A stretch of 64,000 nucleotides of DNA from Panorpa germanica (GCA_963678705.1 OY783205.1:5828001-5892000), one strand, 5' to 3'; counted from the first letter of the stretch, positions 12,588-23,887 are shown. Notes: generated by a model not told the origin, from the letters alone. Program-made: numbers and translations.

Positions 12588-13139
12588 GTAAGTGTCTTAT
12601 AACAAAACATTAATTTGTTGTTTATTATTGTTCTCTTTGCATTGCAAGAACAATTTCCGACTAACATGACTTCCGAATTACCAAAACTTAACAAATACAT
12701 ATTATAAATTTGAATTGTGTTTTACTTTGTAATATTCTTGTTGTTGCCCTAGTAGTTTATAGTGTCAGGACCTCGTATGAATATTATAAACATTTTTCGT
12801 TTTTTATCACGACATGTTGGAAAATTTTGGGTCGATGTAACAGCTGCCATAGCTTTAAATCTGTAATGCTTAATACTGCATCTCTTTTGCTCTTTTCTTG
12901 TTTAAAAGTGATTGTTAAGGTGAATAAATGGAATAGGCGAAGAAGGTAAGGAAGCAACGACATCGTGAACTCAGTCATTTTTGTAAATTTGTACTCTTGT
13001 ATTATTATTATTTTATTTTAATATTTTTACAACTAGGCACTACATTCTTCTGTCTTAAAAAATTAAATGACATATTATTGTGATTAATTAGATTTGATTT
13101 GTGTTCCTTATTCTATCTACCTATTCTCACTGCTTCAAC

Positions 13140-13970
13140 AAAAAAAAAAAAAAAATTAATAAATTTAAACCACTGCTGCTTCTCTCTTTCTCTCTCTGCC
13201 ATTCCTTCCCTTTCTCGCTTCTTCTCTCTTTATCCGCCATCCACGTCTTCCCTTCACTGCTTGTTTTTAATAACTGCACAATCTTCTTTCACTTTTTACT
13301 CCTCTCTCACATTGATACTTACTATGCTCTAGCGTCTCTATATCTTTTCAGCACACCTTGCACAACCTTTGCTCTCTATTTCCCCATTATATGCTACCTA
13401 TCTCTTCATTTCCTAATCCTAATCTTAGTCTATGTTCCTAGTTTCTTTTTCTCGTATGTATTACAGTATTTGTCTCCCAAATCCTATTGTATTTTTAATA
13501 CATTTGCTATTATGAATTTTTTCCATTCTTTCCTGCTGCTGTATCTTTGCCTCTGTCCTTTAGCTTCTCTAGACACATTTCTGTCTTCTATCGTTCCTTT
13601 TAAAATACTCCTTTCTCTTTTTCGTTCCTCATCTTCTACCCTCCTTTCTACTCTACTCTCTTATTTTACTTATGATCTCGTCTTCAGCATTTCTCATTTT
13701 CTCAACGAATCTAATCACCCTCCTTTCTGCTTTGATTCTTATTTTGTTCCTCTTCACCTTCTTCATTACCATAAATCATCGGAATGCATCTATCCAGCCC
13801 TAATACCTATTTAAAGACAGAACAAAGCGAAGAAGAAGGATTTTGCGTTAAAAAGGGTATAGGGGAGTAGGGGAAAAGCTGTTTGGTGCAGGTATACAAA
13901 AGAGACTCTGGATGTTTGATAGGATCATAACGAGCATCATGCTGTACGAATCTAGAACTATATTATATTT
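13140..13970 (-). pseudogene. LINE 3'-end fragment with inverted 5' part
   Basis: The pyrimidine-rich + strand of 13150-13812 reads, on the minus strand, as a LINE C-terminal region. Its stretch with KRNKIRIKAERR aligns with KRDKIQIKTGER of the LINE at 63.7 kb. The adjoining 13815-13970 reads on the + strand as the segment that should come just before it (a VGEKLFGAG-like stretch matching VWGLGEKVF at 63.57 kb). The two parts are therefore in opposite orientation, as twin priming is known to produce. An A-run at 13139-13155 flanks the piece. The open frame of 237 residues on the + strand here is a low-complexity shadow. Confidence 0.55.
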
Positions 13971-13975
13971 ATATA

Positions 13976-14296
13976 CTAGCTGTCCCTGCCACGCGTTGCT
14001 GTGACTAACGTTTTTGTCATTACATTACATAGCGCCATCTATTGAATATTTACTCAATCTACTACTACACTATATTCTCTATTTATTACTCAATGTAGTC
14101 AACAGATGTCGCCATCTGTTAAAATCAGATAATTAATAATAAATCATAATAATTAATAATAAATTGAGATGTAAGGTATCCTATCTTTCAAGCTGGGTCA
14201 AACTGCACACGGTGTACAAATTTCATTAAAATCGGTGAAGTAGTTTAGGAGTCCATCGAGGACAACACAGTGACACGTAATTTATATATATTAAGA
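13976..14296 (-). mobile_element. Helitron-like short interspersed repeat, copy A
   Basis: On the minus strand it starts TCTTAATATATATAAATTACG and ends GGACAGCTAG followed by T, the TC...CTAG(T) ends expected of Helitrons. A second copy with the same ends lies at 55709-56038. It has no coding capacity, and I see no clear terminal hairpin, so the class is uncertain although the repeat itself is clear. Confidence 0.55.
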
Positions 14297-16367
14297 TAGT
14301 ATATTTCTTTATTATTAAAGTGAGGGAAATTACTATTTCAATCGTTAATAAGTTCTGTAATATTGCGAATTGATCAAAAATAGTTGTAAATTTATGTTTT
14401 GATAGCCAACTCTATCAATATTTAGTGCAGTTTTATTAAATTTAGTTATGGTTCACAACCCAATTGGCATCATTAATTATCACACGCAGATAAATAATAA
14501 AATATGGCGTGATTTTTGTCACACTTCATTAGTATCCGTATCTAATCGATATACTCATATATTCCCTATGTAGCATGTGAGTATCACTTGCTGTTTAATA
14601 TTGATATTTATTTTCACTATAAAAGCTAAATTTACATTCAAGTAGTTAGTACACAAATGAGCTTTCGTCATGTTAAATAAACCATTTTACACAAAATCAG
14701 CATTAGAACTTTAAAAACGGTTCATTATTTCACGAACAGGGGGTGAGAACATTTTATTAATAATCCTAATACGTACAAAACCATTAGAGTGAACTTAGCA
14801 ACGTTACTACGATTAGAGCTTGATCAAAAGATTTAAAATTACTAATATTTCAACCTTCATAAAATGGGGGTTATTCCGATTTGCAATTTGCTGTGATCTT
14901 ATAAATGATCGTACCTTCTAAATTAAAAATTAAACATTATGTATATCTGTCATAAGGCTCATTCATATAACATCGTTTGGAAATATTAGGCGATCAATAA
15001 ATATTTTCAAAATAGGGACTAATGCAAGTTCACACAGTATCGGACTTCATAATGAATTCCCTGAGTCTCTAAGAAAAAGACGGCAATCAAATGACAAGGT
15101 TTTGCAGCAAAACTAAATGGTGTACAGTATTTAGCCTACCTCTACGTGTCGAATGTAATGGGCCATCCAGACCAGCGCGACCTCAACATTTTTTGCAAGA
15201 GGTTGTACAACACGTCCAAATCGATGTTACATGTAACTTATACATCGACACCCATCGTACGTATTCATTCAACCAGTATTGTATGTTTAGGAAAAAAATA
15301 ACAAAAGTGGGGGTTTGTTCCTAGGTTTCATGTATTCTGTACTAAATAGTGTGTGTAGTGGGTTTTAGTCTACAAAGGATTTAGCATTTACTGACACGGT
15401 GTCGGTACAACAAAAATACTTGAATGCGTCATAGAGTTTTAAAGATCAATGCCGTATAGTGTGCTGAGATCAGCCCTTTTAGAGATCTAGCACCTTTTTC
15501 AATTTCAAACAAAAGGTGGTTTGTGACCTGTTGTCGGTAACAGGCGTCTCCCAGAGAAAATAACTTCTAATGTCTGCAATAGCTCAAATACTCGCACCAA
15601 TGTTATGTGTGAAAGACACGTTAATTAATGATGCATTTAACTATTTTTCATTATGTTTTATCAAGTAATTACCCAGAAAAACATACACTGATGTGAAACT
15701 CATTTATTACACATAGAAATTATACATTGACTGGTTTAAAATAGAAATACATGACCGTTCATTTCGGAGTTCAAAAGAATAAGAAGGAATCAGACGCTCT
15801 CCAACCGTTAAGCGGTAGAAGGGGTAAAAGTAGTTCCAGCATAGCGGGATGATACATACCATATATGCCAGATGGATATGATATAAATGAATCTATGTTT
15901 AATTCATAGATGTCACTATGAATGTTACAGTAATACAACTTAAAACTAATGAAGTTATATAACACAAAGACTTAATATTAGACATACAGGAATATAATAA
16001 ACTCAGAAATAACGTGAAATATTAATTTAATAAAATGTATTGTAACTAAAATATCAAAAGAACGTGAACTATGAATGAAAATATATGAATGTTGAATGTC
16101 GCATGTTGGAGTCGCACCGGTGTGGAAGACGCATAACGTTGATCACTAGATAGATAAATTCCAATAGGCTCACCATTGCTTGAAATCAATAGTTACTTAT
16201 CGAACAGTGGCCAAGCAGCACCAAGGCTCTTACAAAGGGACACGAAGCTCTGGCGCTATTGTCCTTAATACAAGGTTTTAATGCTATAAACTGCAAAAAA
16301 TAGCTGGTGGAAACACATTTTACTTGCGTGTTTTTATTTCGCAATTTAATTTATTGAATTATTAAAG
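14297..16367. other. Unassigned AT-rich DNA with one micro-exon candidate
   Basis: No gene or repeat recognised apart from the site at 14740. The 15040-15330 stretch is somewhat richer in G+C and carries a short open frame (77 residues) that I do not recognise. Confidence 0.3.
14740..14742 (+). other. Candidate 3-nt micro-exon GGG
   Basis: Acceptor TTCATTATTTCACGAACAG, donor GTGAGAAC. Confidence 0.4.
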
Positions 16368-16370
16368 CTC
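16368..16370 (+). other. Candidate 3-nt micro-exon CTC
   Basis: Acceptor TTATTGAATTATTAAAG, donor GTAAGTGTTAT. It is the first of three sites within 245 bases. Confidence 0.42.
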
Positions 16371-16454
16371 GTAAGTGTTATAGGGCAAACGCATCGTATG
16401 TTGAAATATTATGTTTTAATATTATTTAAATAAGTTCTATACGTATTTAATCAG

Positions 16455-16457
16455 CTG
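16455..16457 (+). other. Candidate 3-nt micro-exon CTG
   Basis: Acceptor ATACGTATTTAATCAG, donor GTAAATAAATAC (weaker donor). It is 84 bases after the previous site. Confidence 0.35.
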
Positions 16458-16607
16458 GTAAATAAATACTTAACAATCACGCAAGCAATGAAATTGTACT
16501 GCCATCAAAACATAAATCTAAACGCAAACTAATTATAATATTTTGATTGGTTTGTGCAATGCGATGTGAGTTTTACGATTTTTTTATTTTTGTTTCTTCC
16601 TGTAAAG

Positions 16608-16610
16608 TGT
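16608..16610 (+). other. Candidate 3-nt micro-exon TGT
   Basis: Acceptor TTATTTTTGTTTCTTCCTGTAAAG has a strong pyrimidine tract; the donor is GTAAGTCATTT. Confidence 0.5.
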
Positions 16611-17039
16611 GTAAGTCATTTACTAATGCATTTATTGGTATCTTTGTTCATCAGTTACAAATTGGTTGAACATTTTATGAATGGATAATATCCTGGAAAA
16701 GTAGAATTACATATTTAAATGAGGCATGAATGTTTATTTAGTAAAAGAACGATATTTCGTCAAATTTGAAAAGAACAGTATTTAGTAAAAGAAGAAATCT
16801 TATATCACTATTTGAAACATGTCAATGCATGATTACCTTATATCTTCCTCAAATTTAGTTTATTACATAAATTCTTTGTTATAATTTAAATAAAACTTTT
16901 AAAAAATGCAATTAGAGTTGTTACCTAAATTTGTGGATTGCTAATTAATACATAAAAAGCTGTGTTTTATTAATCTACTTAAAATATGGCGTTGTGTCAA
17001 ATTCTATCTCATCAAACACATTAAACGTTCTAAACGAAG

Positions 17040-18174
17040 TAATATTAGTTTAATAGAAAAGGAACTAAGTCAAAGGTTTATTCACCTAAAAGCAGCATTT
17101 GTCATGGAGAATAGGGAAAAGTGGTGAGAAATGATGGAAATAAGAACAGAAGAGGAAACGAATAAAAACGGCTTAAGAGAAACTTGGACCAGAAAAACGA
17201 AAATAATATTATTTTATAAAGCAGGAGGAAAAAGAAACAAGAGGACGTGGCAGTTTAAAAGAGAGGAGATCAGAAAAGAAAGCGCGACTTACTGGAAAAA
17301 ATACAAGGAAGATATGGGTAATGCGGACAGACAAGACAACTTGAGCATATTAAGAATTTGTGTAGGAGAAAGTTAAAAGTGAAATCTACGTGATGGAAAT
17401 ATTAAAAGTAAGGGAGAATGGAATCAAATGGATGAAAATGGTATTGATACTAGGTATTCGTTAGGTATTAAAAGTGGAAAGTCAAAAGCCAGGAGGAGAT
17501 ATTGCAAAGAAAGATGGAATAGAATGGAGAGCAGAAGAAAGGAGAAAGAGAAGAGAGTAAGAAGAGAAACGAAAACAAGATGAATATTAATTTTTGACAA
17601 CCGACGAATGGGAGTTGAGAAGAATAGCATGTGAAATTTTGTATTGTCCTTTAAACATTCATATTAGTAAGTATGCAACAAATAACTGCAATGAAAGAAT
17701 GTCGATTAGGTCTAACGGCAAGAAACATTAAATAAATACATACATAGCGGTAATATTAATATTATAAAATATTAATTGAAGAGAAGAAAAAAGCAGTAAG
17801 ATTTGAAGCTAAATGAGCAATGCAGATAATGAAATCTTGAGGTAGATACGCGAAGAGGTTAAAACATAATGTGAAAAAGAAGAAGCAGAAGGACAGAGAA
17901 CTATGATAGGAATGTAATGGCGGCAGAAGATGCAGAGAACGGGGAAGTGAGGGGGAGGAGTTATGAGACAGGGGCAGGAGATACAAGATGACGGAAGTTG
18001 ATCAACGTAACTGTAAACAGCAGGTAAGGAAAGTAGGTGGTGCATTGCGGAAGTACAGACAAGAGGGAAGGAAGCAGAGGAAAAGAGAGAGTAACAGAGA
18101 AAAGAGCAGTTGATGTGCTCTAACTTACAGCGGTGCAGATCAGAATTGATCGGAAAAGATAGAAACAAACCAAC
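17040..18174 (+). other. Purine-rich stretch, possibly LINE-derived
   Basis: Dense AGA/GAA text resembles the coding strand of the purine-rich LINE at 63.4-64.0 kb. An open frame at 17131-17376 (81 residues) is Lys/Arg/Glu-rich and shows no motif that I recognise. I suspect a decayed LINE but cannot align it convincingly by eye. Confidence 0.3.
18021..18023 (+). other. Doubtful 3-nt micro-exon CAG
   Basis: Acceptor CAACGTAACTGTAAACAG, donor GTAAGGAAAG. It fits the spacing rule but lies in the purine-rich, possibly LINE-derived stretch, so chance is more likely here. Confidence 0.2.
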
Positions 18175-18176
18175 TA

Positions 18177-18561
18177 AAGCCTGCTGCATATGTAGCGTGT
18201 TTTAACCCAGACGGAACGTGTTTTCACCCGGACGGAACGGGACGACAATATCGTTTCATATAAAATGTATAGGAAAGTGCATACATAACGGGTGCACGGA
18301 CGGGACGGGGACGTGGCGTTGAAGGAACGGGAAAAAATATTGTCGACGATGATGTTTAGCACGTCCCGTTCCGCGCGAGCCCCGTTCCGTACGTGGTTCC
18401 GCTGCGTATGCATAGCCTTCTGCACACGGGACGTGTTTTAAGTAGTGATGTGTGTTGCGTATTTATCAATTGGACATCCCGTGTTTACCTAATACCACTT
18501 TCTGTCTCCGTCCCGTCCACGTCCCGTCCGGGTTAAAACACGCTACGTGTGCAGCAGGCTT
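18177..18561. mobile_element. MITE with 33-bp-class terminal inverted repeats
   Basis: The ends AAGCCTGCTGCATATGTAGC and its near-complement GCTACGTGTGCAGCAGGCTT are inverted, flanked by TA on both sides (18175-18176 and 18562-18563). The inside is rich in CGGGACG/CCCGTCC motifs, far more G+C-rich than the surroundings. It is non-coding. The TA duplication would fit a Tc1/mariner-like source, but I do not recognise the family. Confidence 0.65.
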
Positions 18562-18948
18562 TAGTAGAAGTATGGGTAGCAGAACAAAAGTAATAGAAAT
18601 AGGAAAGGTTCAGAAAAGGAGAATGGAACAGAGAAAAATAATCAGCGGAAAATATTTAATAAATCAAACAAAAAATTGTCAATAAACGTATTTGTAATCC
18701 GAGGAAACAGAATTAGGAACAGAATAAACAATAAGCAGAAAGAGCTTCGTTTGGTTTAGAATTAGGTTACAGTTATTAATATAATATTACTCTTTTATTG
18801 ATTATTCTTTTTAATTGAAGTTGTGGTACAATGGAATGAATTATAGAAGGAGACGGGTATAATGCCGAAAGGCACATCAATAATTAAAAAATAAAATAGT
18901 TTTATTATTAAACTTAAACATTGAATTAATTAAAATTGTTAATTACAG

Positions 18949-18951
18949 GCA
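18949..18951 (+). other. Candidate 3-nt micro-exon GCA
   Basis: Acceptor TTAAAATTGTTAATTACAG, donor GTAAGTATCAATAGG. Confidence 0.5.
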
Positions 18952-19440
18952 GTAAGTATCAATAGGTCAAAGAAGAAACGTCAGACGGTGCTTTACTAAG
19001 TCATCGATATCATTTTATCATCATATCTGTACAGTATACTATTTTTATTATATATATATATACTATTATTACCGCTGCATGTAAAATCATTGTTGAATTG
19101 CGAATTGATGATAGAATAGAATTATAAATAGACATTCAATAAAAGGATATTTATCAGTGTAAATGTTTCTATTAGTAAGGAATTGCTGCTGCATACTTAC
19201 AAAAAGATTAAAGAATTTATTACTTTCTACATTCGTGTGTTCTTCTGAACTGTAGAACAATGCTATTCTTACTACAATGGACAAACCAGCAATGCTGTTT
19301 GTGATTGAGTTGAATTTAGGAATTTTGTGCACGGCAGATTTACAGTTTGTACTACATACAATACGAGTGTAGCAACATAAAAACACAGAAAAAATAAATA
19401 TAATCTTGTAAACAGTTTTTTTGTTATCTGCCTTGATATA

Positions 19441-20184
19441 TTAGACCAGGGTAGAAGCCGTCAAAAATAATTAAAAACATAAAAAAATTAAAGTAGAATG
19501 AAACCTATTGAAAATGGAAGGGAATACTACTAAAATGAAAGGAAAAATAAATTACGGTCGATCTGAGGTTGGGAAGGGGTAGGGGGTGAGGTTTTAAGGG
19601 TAAAAATCGGTAAATCTCGATTTCCGGCAAAACTACAAGTCCTATCGAAAAAAGTTAAATGGCAAAGTTATAGATAATAAAAAGATCTACAACTTTTATA
19701 TCTACACTTTTTCTCCATAAAAACCACATTTTTGATTTTTTATTTATATCTTTTACAAAAAAATTTTTTTTTTCATGATATTTGGTGAAAACTTACCTCT
19801 TTATGTCCCAAACACACTGGAATTTTGAAGATTTAAAATATTAATTTTTTCACCCTATTTTGACTCGATATCGAAAAAAAAACCCTAATTTTCAATCGAA
19901 AATTCTCACGTCAAAATATCTGATTTTTCAAAAAAGTCGGTGGGCTTTTTGTTCGTTGAAATCTCTATTTTCTGATGGTGTAAAAAAAAAATACATTACT
20001 ATGAAAAAATTTTTCAGAAAATGCAAAAAAACGAAAAATACTAAAATTCGAAATTTTTTTTTTAATCTTTATGTACAATTTTGAGGTATTCATTAAAATT
20101 TTTACTTTAATTACTCGAAAAACGTTAGGTTCCATGTTAGATTAATAAACAAAAAAAATTACAAACCAATTAAACATAAATATC
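19441..20184 (+). repeat. Left terminal inverted repeat (744 bp)
   Basis: It matches the reverse complement of 21989-22757 along its whole length, from the TTAGACCAGGG tip to the inner ACATAAATATC. It contains a G-rich block GGGGTAGGGGGTGAGG near 19574 and several runs of A and T. Confidence 0.9.
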
Positions 20185-20451
20185 GCAAAAAACATAGTTG
20201 TTGTAAATATTAAAAATACGATTTAAAGGGGATTTTATTAAAAAAATGTGACTACTGCTATTTTTTTCAGTAATAAAAGTTGATTTATTAAATTTTCATT
20301 ACATTTATGTATTAGAAAATCTCATTAGATAGAAATATACACGTAAATCGTACTATTGAGTAGAGATTTTTTTTAATGATTACACTATACATTATATTAT
20401 TTCTAAAAGCATTAATCTTTGTATTTATCAAAACATAGTATTCAATTCGAA

Positions 20452-21951
20452 TCACTTATTCATCAGTTTCTGTCTTTTTGATGGTATTTCTTGATCATTA
20501 GATTCGACAGGCCATTCTGATTCTAGTAGATCTTCGACATCTTCAAGACCATCACCGTCTTCGTGTCTAACATTATTTTCGGTCTGCATTGGTTCTTCAT
20601 CCGCAATTTCATCTGAATCATTAACTTCCTCGTAGATTTTTTTCTCCACATTGGCGCATTGTTCAGAACCATCACAATTTGAGCATAAATTTGTGCATTT
20701 TAAACCATGTTTTCGGCAGCCACATTTTAAATTATTACATCCAGTTTCACAGCTGCAGCAAATAGTTTTCAGCAATTTTTCCGGAATTAATTCCATTTCT
20801 GTAAATTTGGGCATAATTCCATGTTGATGTTGCTTCCAGCCCCAATCTGTTGCTGTCAATTCATTACCCAGCCACGTTTGAAGCTGATAATATGCCCTGT
20901 AACAATGTTGTTCTGCTGCATCTTCTGTGGGTGGGAGATTTGCCAATATGAAAGATGATTTAATTTTTGCCAATTGATATTTTTGAAATCTTAATTGATT
21001 CAGTGATATATTATCCTTTTTACATTTATAAATAGATTTAATTAATTTCAATCTATTTTTTTTTATATCTTCTTTGTTTACATCTTTTTTAAAAAAAATA
21101 TTAGCCAAATTTGACAAATTTTGATTGTCTAATAATGAATTTACGATAGTTTTCTTTCCTTTTTCGGCAAATCCAGATGTTGTGTCGCAACCGGAAAAAC
21201 AATGCAGAAATGCAACGATGTTTTTGACGGATTCACATTTGAAACTATTAGACGTGTAAAAAAGATCTTTTATATTTTCAGAACCGGGCTTGAGAAAATA
21301 AATTTTATGATTATTAGAATTTAATTGATTCAAAAGGACCAAAAGATCAATATGTTGTCGTACAACAATGACAGTTTTATTAGTATCTTTGGCAATTTCT
21401 ATCGAGGTCTTAATAATGTCAGCATCAGCATCTTCTTTAGCTTGTTTACAGAAAAATCCTTTTGACTGTAATACTTGCATTAACGATTTTATTATTTTGT
21501 CTTTGTTTTTCTCATTAGATAAAAATTTTTCTTGCAAAAATGGTATTTTTGTATGGTTTTGATAATTGAACTCTGGAATATTGTCTGACGTCTTTCTACG
21601 ACTACGTTCTCCTTTTTTAGTTGAATGAACTGCTGGTACTGTTGACACAGTAATTGATTTTTCAATTTCAGGGTACCCATCAAAAACTATACAGCTGTCT
21701 GCTGCGTAATGTTTTTCTACATAGCGTAAATATATATTCATGATCTCTTCCACCGTTTCATTTTTCTGCCAAATTACTTTGTGTAGTAAAAATCCACCGT
21801 CGACGACATGCACAATGCCGTCAAAATGCGTTGGTCTATTCGTACTTACAAATAATTCGTAGAGCTGAGATTTAACGTTTTTTCTGAGGCCATTTTCGGT
21901 AAAAAGAGATAATGGAAAAGGTGCAAGCTCGTATTGTAAATAAGATTCCAT
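20452..21951 (-). CDS. PIN-like nuclease with CXC zinc-binding domain (transposon gene)
   Basis: A single uninterrupted frame of 499 residues. The N-terminal 270 residues carry the spaced acidic residues of a PIN/FEN-like fold: D51 in VVDGGF, D91 in VFDGYPE, EDADAD at 173-178, HIDLLVLL at 200-207 and FSGCDTTSGF at 252-261. Residues 398-432 form a Tesmin/TSO1-like CXC cluster (CCSCETGCNNLKCGC...), a DNA-binding fold. An acidic stretch (441-485) and a basic end (KRQK) follow. I know this architecture from many-copy uncharacterised proteins of invertebrates and fish, where the fourth motif is usually D-x-D-LL; here it is H-I-D, so one acidic ligand is replaced and activity is uncertain. The start at 21951 lies just inside the right inverted repeat, which would supply the promoter. 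A role in transposition is inferred, not known. Confidence 0.8.
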   Translation of the reverse strand: MESYLQYELAPFPLSLFTENGLRKNVKSQLYELFVSTNRPTHFDGIVHVVDGGFLLHKVIWQKNETVEEIMNIYLRYVEKHYAADSCIVFDGYPEIEKSITVSTVPAVHSTKKGERSRRKTSDNIPEFNYQNHTKIPFLQEKFLSNEKNKDKIIKSLMQVLQSKGFFCKQAKEDADADIIKTSIEIAKDTNKTVIVVRQHIDLLVLLNQLNSNNHKIYFLKPGSENIKDLFYTSNSFKCESVKNIVAFLHCFSGCDTTSGFAEKGKKTIVNSLLDNQNLSNLANIFFKKDVNKEDIKKNRLKLIKSIYKCKKDNISLNQLRFQKYQLAKIKSSFILANLPPTEDAAEQHCYRAYYQLQTWLGNELTATDWGWKQHQHGIMPKFTEMELIPEKLLKTICCSCETGCNNLKCGCRKHGLKCTNLCSNCDGSEQCANVEKKIYEEVNDSDEIADEEPMQTENNVRHEDGDGLEDVEDLLESEWPVESNDQEIPSKRQKLMNK

Positions 21952-21988
21952 ATCTTTTTTACTGTCGATCGTTAGAGATATTCTCTTG

Positions 21989-22757
21989 GATATTTATGTT
22001 TAATTGGTTTGTAATTTTTTTGTTTATTAATCTAACATGGAACCTAACGTTTTTCGAGTAATTAAAGTAAAAATTTTAATGAATACCTCAAAATTGTACA
22101 TAAAGTAAATACAATTAAAAAAAAAATTTCGAATTTTAGTATTTTTCGTTTTTTTGCATTTTCTGAAAATTTTTTCCATAGTAATGTATATTTTTTTTTA
22201 CACCATCAGAAAATAGAGATTTCAACGAACAAAAAGCCCACCGACTTTTTTGAAAAATCAGATATTTTGACGTGAGAATTTTCGATTGAAAATTAGGGTT
22301 TTTTTTTCGATATCGAGTCAAAATAGGGTGAAAAAATTAATATTTTAAATCTTCAAAATTCCAGTGTGTTTGGGACATAAAGAGGTAAGTTTTCACCAAA
22401 TATCATGAAAAAAAAAATTTTTTTGTAAAAGATATAAATAAAAAACCAAAAATGTGGTTTTTTGGATTTTTTACATGAATTTTGAGGTTATGGAGTAAAA
22501 GTGTAGATACAAAAGTTGTAGATCTTTTTATTATCTACAACTTTGCCATTTAACTTTTTTCGATAGGACTTGTAGTTTTGCCGGAAATCGAGATTTACCG
22601 ATTTTTACCCTTAAAACCTCACCCCCTACCCCTTCCCAACCTCAGATCGACCGTAATTTATTTTTCCTTTCATTTTAGTAGTATTCCCTTCCATTTTCAA
22701 TAGGTTTCATTCTACTTTAATTTTTTTATGTTTCTAAAATTATCTACCCTGGTCTAA
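21989..22757 (-). repeat. Right terminal inverted repeat (769 bp)
   Basis: Inverted partner of 19441-20184. It lies directly upstream of the gene, so it probably holds the promoter. It carries about 25 bp near 22470-22500 that the left copy lacks. Confidence 0.9.
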
Positions 22758-22919
22758 TAATTTGATTACTAATTTAAATTTATAGTTGCAACACACCAAT
22801 TGTAAGAAAAGAAATAATGCTTAAATCCGGTACACGTTTTACTATCTGCAAACTTCTGGGTAATAAAATATTAGTTTGGTGTCAGATTAATTGAATTTAT
22901 TAATTATTTCTTTCAACAG

Positions 22920-22922
22920 AAG
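22920..22922 (+). other. Candidate 3-nt micro-exon AAG
   Basis: Acceptor TTAATTATTTCTTTCAACAG, donor GTAAGTCGAC. Both signals are strong. It is the first site after the inverted-repeat transposon. Confidence 0.55.
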
Positions 22923-23305
22923 GTAAGTCGACTACTGTATAGGGATGAACATCTCTTAATTTATAGAACTCTGAGCACAGGCTTAACATCTACATTCGCA
23001 CTCACTTCCATTTTACTTTAAATGCATATCAATGGTAATTTATAATTTTAAGACTTTATTCGGACAAAGCGTTTCCATTCAGAAATATTCCTTGTTAATG
23101 ATAATTTCCATAGGTACATAGCATTCAAATATACTTATACTCTCGACACTGATGTCAATTTGTTATCGCCGGTGTTATCGATTTAACAGTTGTCTGTGTA
23201 ACGACAGAACTACAACTATAAATACTTTGTAAACATTTGCTAAAGTTTGTTTATTTCCTATTTCCTTCCTGCGATTACCATTTCCACTACTTCTTCAATG
23301 CACAG

Positions 23306-23308
23306 ATG
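23306..23308 (+). other. Candidate 3-nt micro-exon ATG
   Basis: Acceptor CCACTACTTCTTCAATGCACAG, donor GTGAGAAACTT. Confidence 0.45.
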
Positions 23309-23799
23309 GTGAGAAACTTTCAAAACTACAATTTTCATAGACTATTTGTTATTTCAGTGCCAAACTCTGGACTTGAGTTGAGCTATGTTCGACAGTTCGA
23401 CGTCTGGTGACTCCTTGTAGCTACATTCTTGTAGTATTATTATATAGCTATGATTATAAACAAGACCATTGTCTTGGTTCTGTAACTCTAGAAACTGCCA
23501 CGTCATTTGGAATTGATATCTGGATACTATTTATTATAGTACCTTTGTCGGAAGATGTTATGTTACTATTGAACCCATAATTGAGCACCTAATAGATTTA
23601 GGTACTGATAGTACTCTACTCACAATCAGTTTTAGACCATGTGTCCCATAACCGTCTAGGATACCAAAAAATGACGGAATCGCAACAAGTCAGTGCCAGT
23701 AATTACATCAGTTTAGAAAAACGTTCCGAAGAAGATCACCATTGGTATTATTGGGACGTAAACATCACCACGTAACATAAAATATAATTCATTTCAAAG

Positions 23800-23802
23800 C
23801 CG
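23800..23802 (+). other. Candidate 3-nt micro-exon CCG
   Basis: Acceptor TATAATTCATTTCAAAG, donor GTAAGTTGAC. The same triplet and donor recur in the 204-bp repeats at 37.9 and 38.1 kb. Confidence 0.45.
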
Positions 23803-23887
23803 GTAAGTTGACACCTCAAGGTCACTGACCCACGTGGCAGTTGTCTTGTAGATTAAAATCTTTAATATGAAACGTTATGTTTTACAG

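Larger units (their letters stand above)
19441..22757 (-). mobile_element. DNA transposon with long inverted repeats around a PIN-like/CXC gene
   Basis: A 3317-bp element starts TTAGACCAGGGTA and ends TACCCTGGTCTAA, flanked by TA (19439-19440 and 22758-22759), which looks like a TA target duplication. The inverted repeats run 19441-20184 and 21989-22757, about 750 bp each and nearly identical apart from a few substitutions and one small indel region near 22470. The 1.8-kb unique centre is almost filled by one minus-strand gene. No DDE transposase is present, so either the PIN-like protein mobilises the element or it is a passenger. The high identity of the two repeats suggests recent activity or gene conversion. 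Confidence 0.85.

Noticed and set aside
12941-12951. AG-AAG-GTAAGG
   Set aside because: The upstream sequence is purine-rich with no usable acceptor tract, so I left it out of the count.
13101-13814. Open frame of 237 residues on the + strand
   Set aside because: It is a low-complexity Ser/Leu/Phe/Tyr translation of the pyrimidine-rich complement of a LINE C-terminus.
22378-22390. AG-AG-GTAAGT near the right arm of the inverted-repeat transposon
   Set aside because: The spacing is two bases, and the sequence is part of the transposon arm with an inverted copy in the left arm.
19441-22757. piggyBac or Kolobok assignment for the PIN-like element
   Set aside because: No TTAA at either edge and no matching transposase; the flanks are TA.
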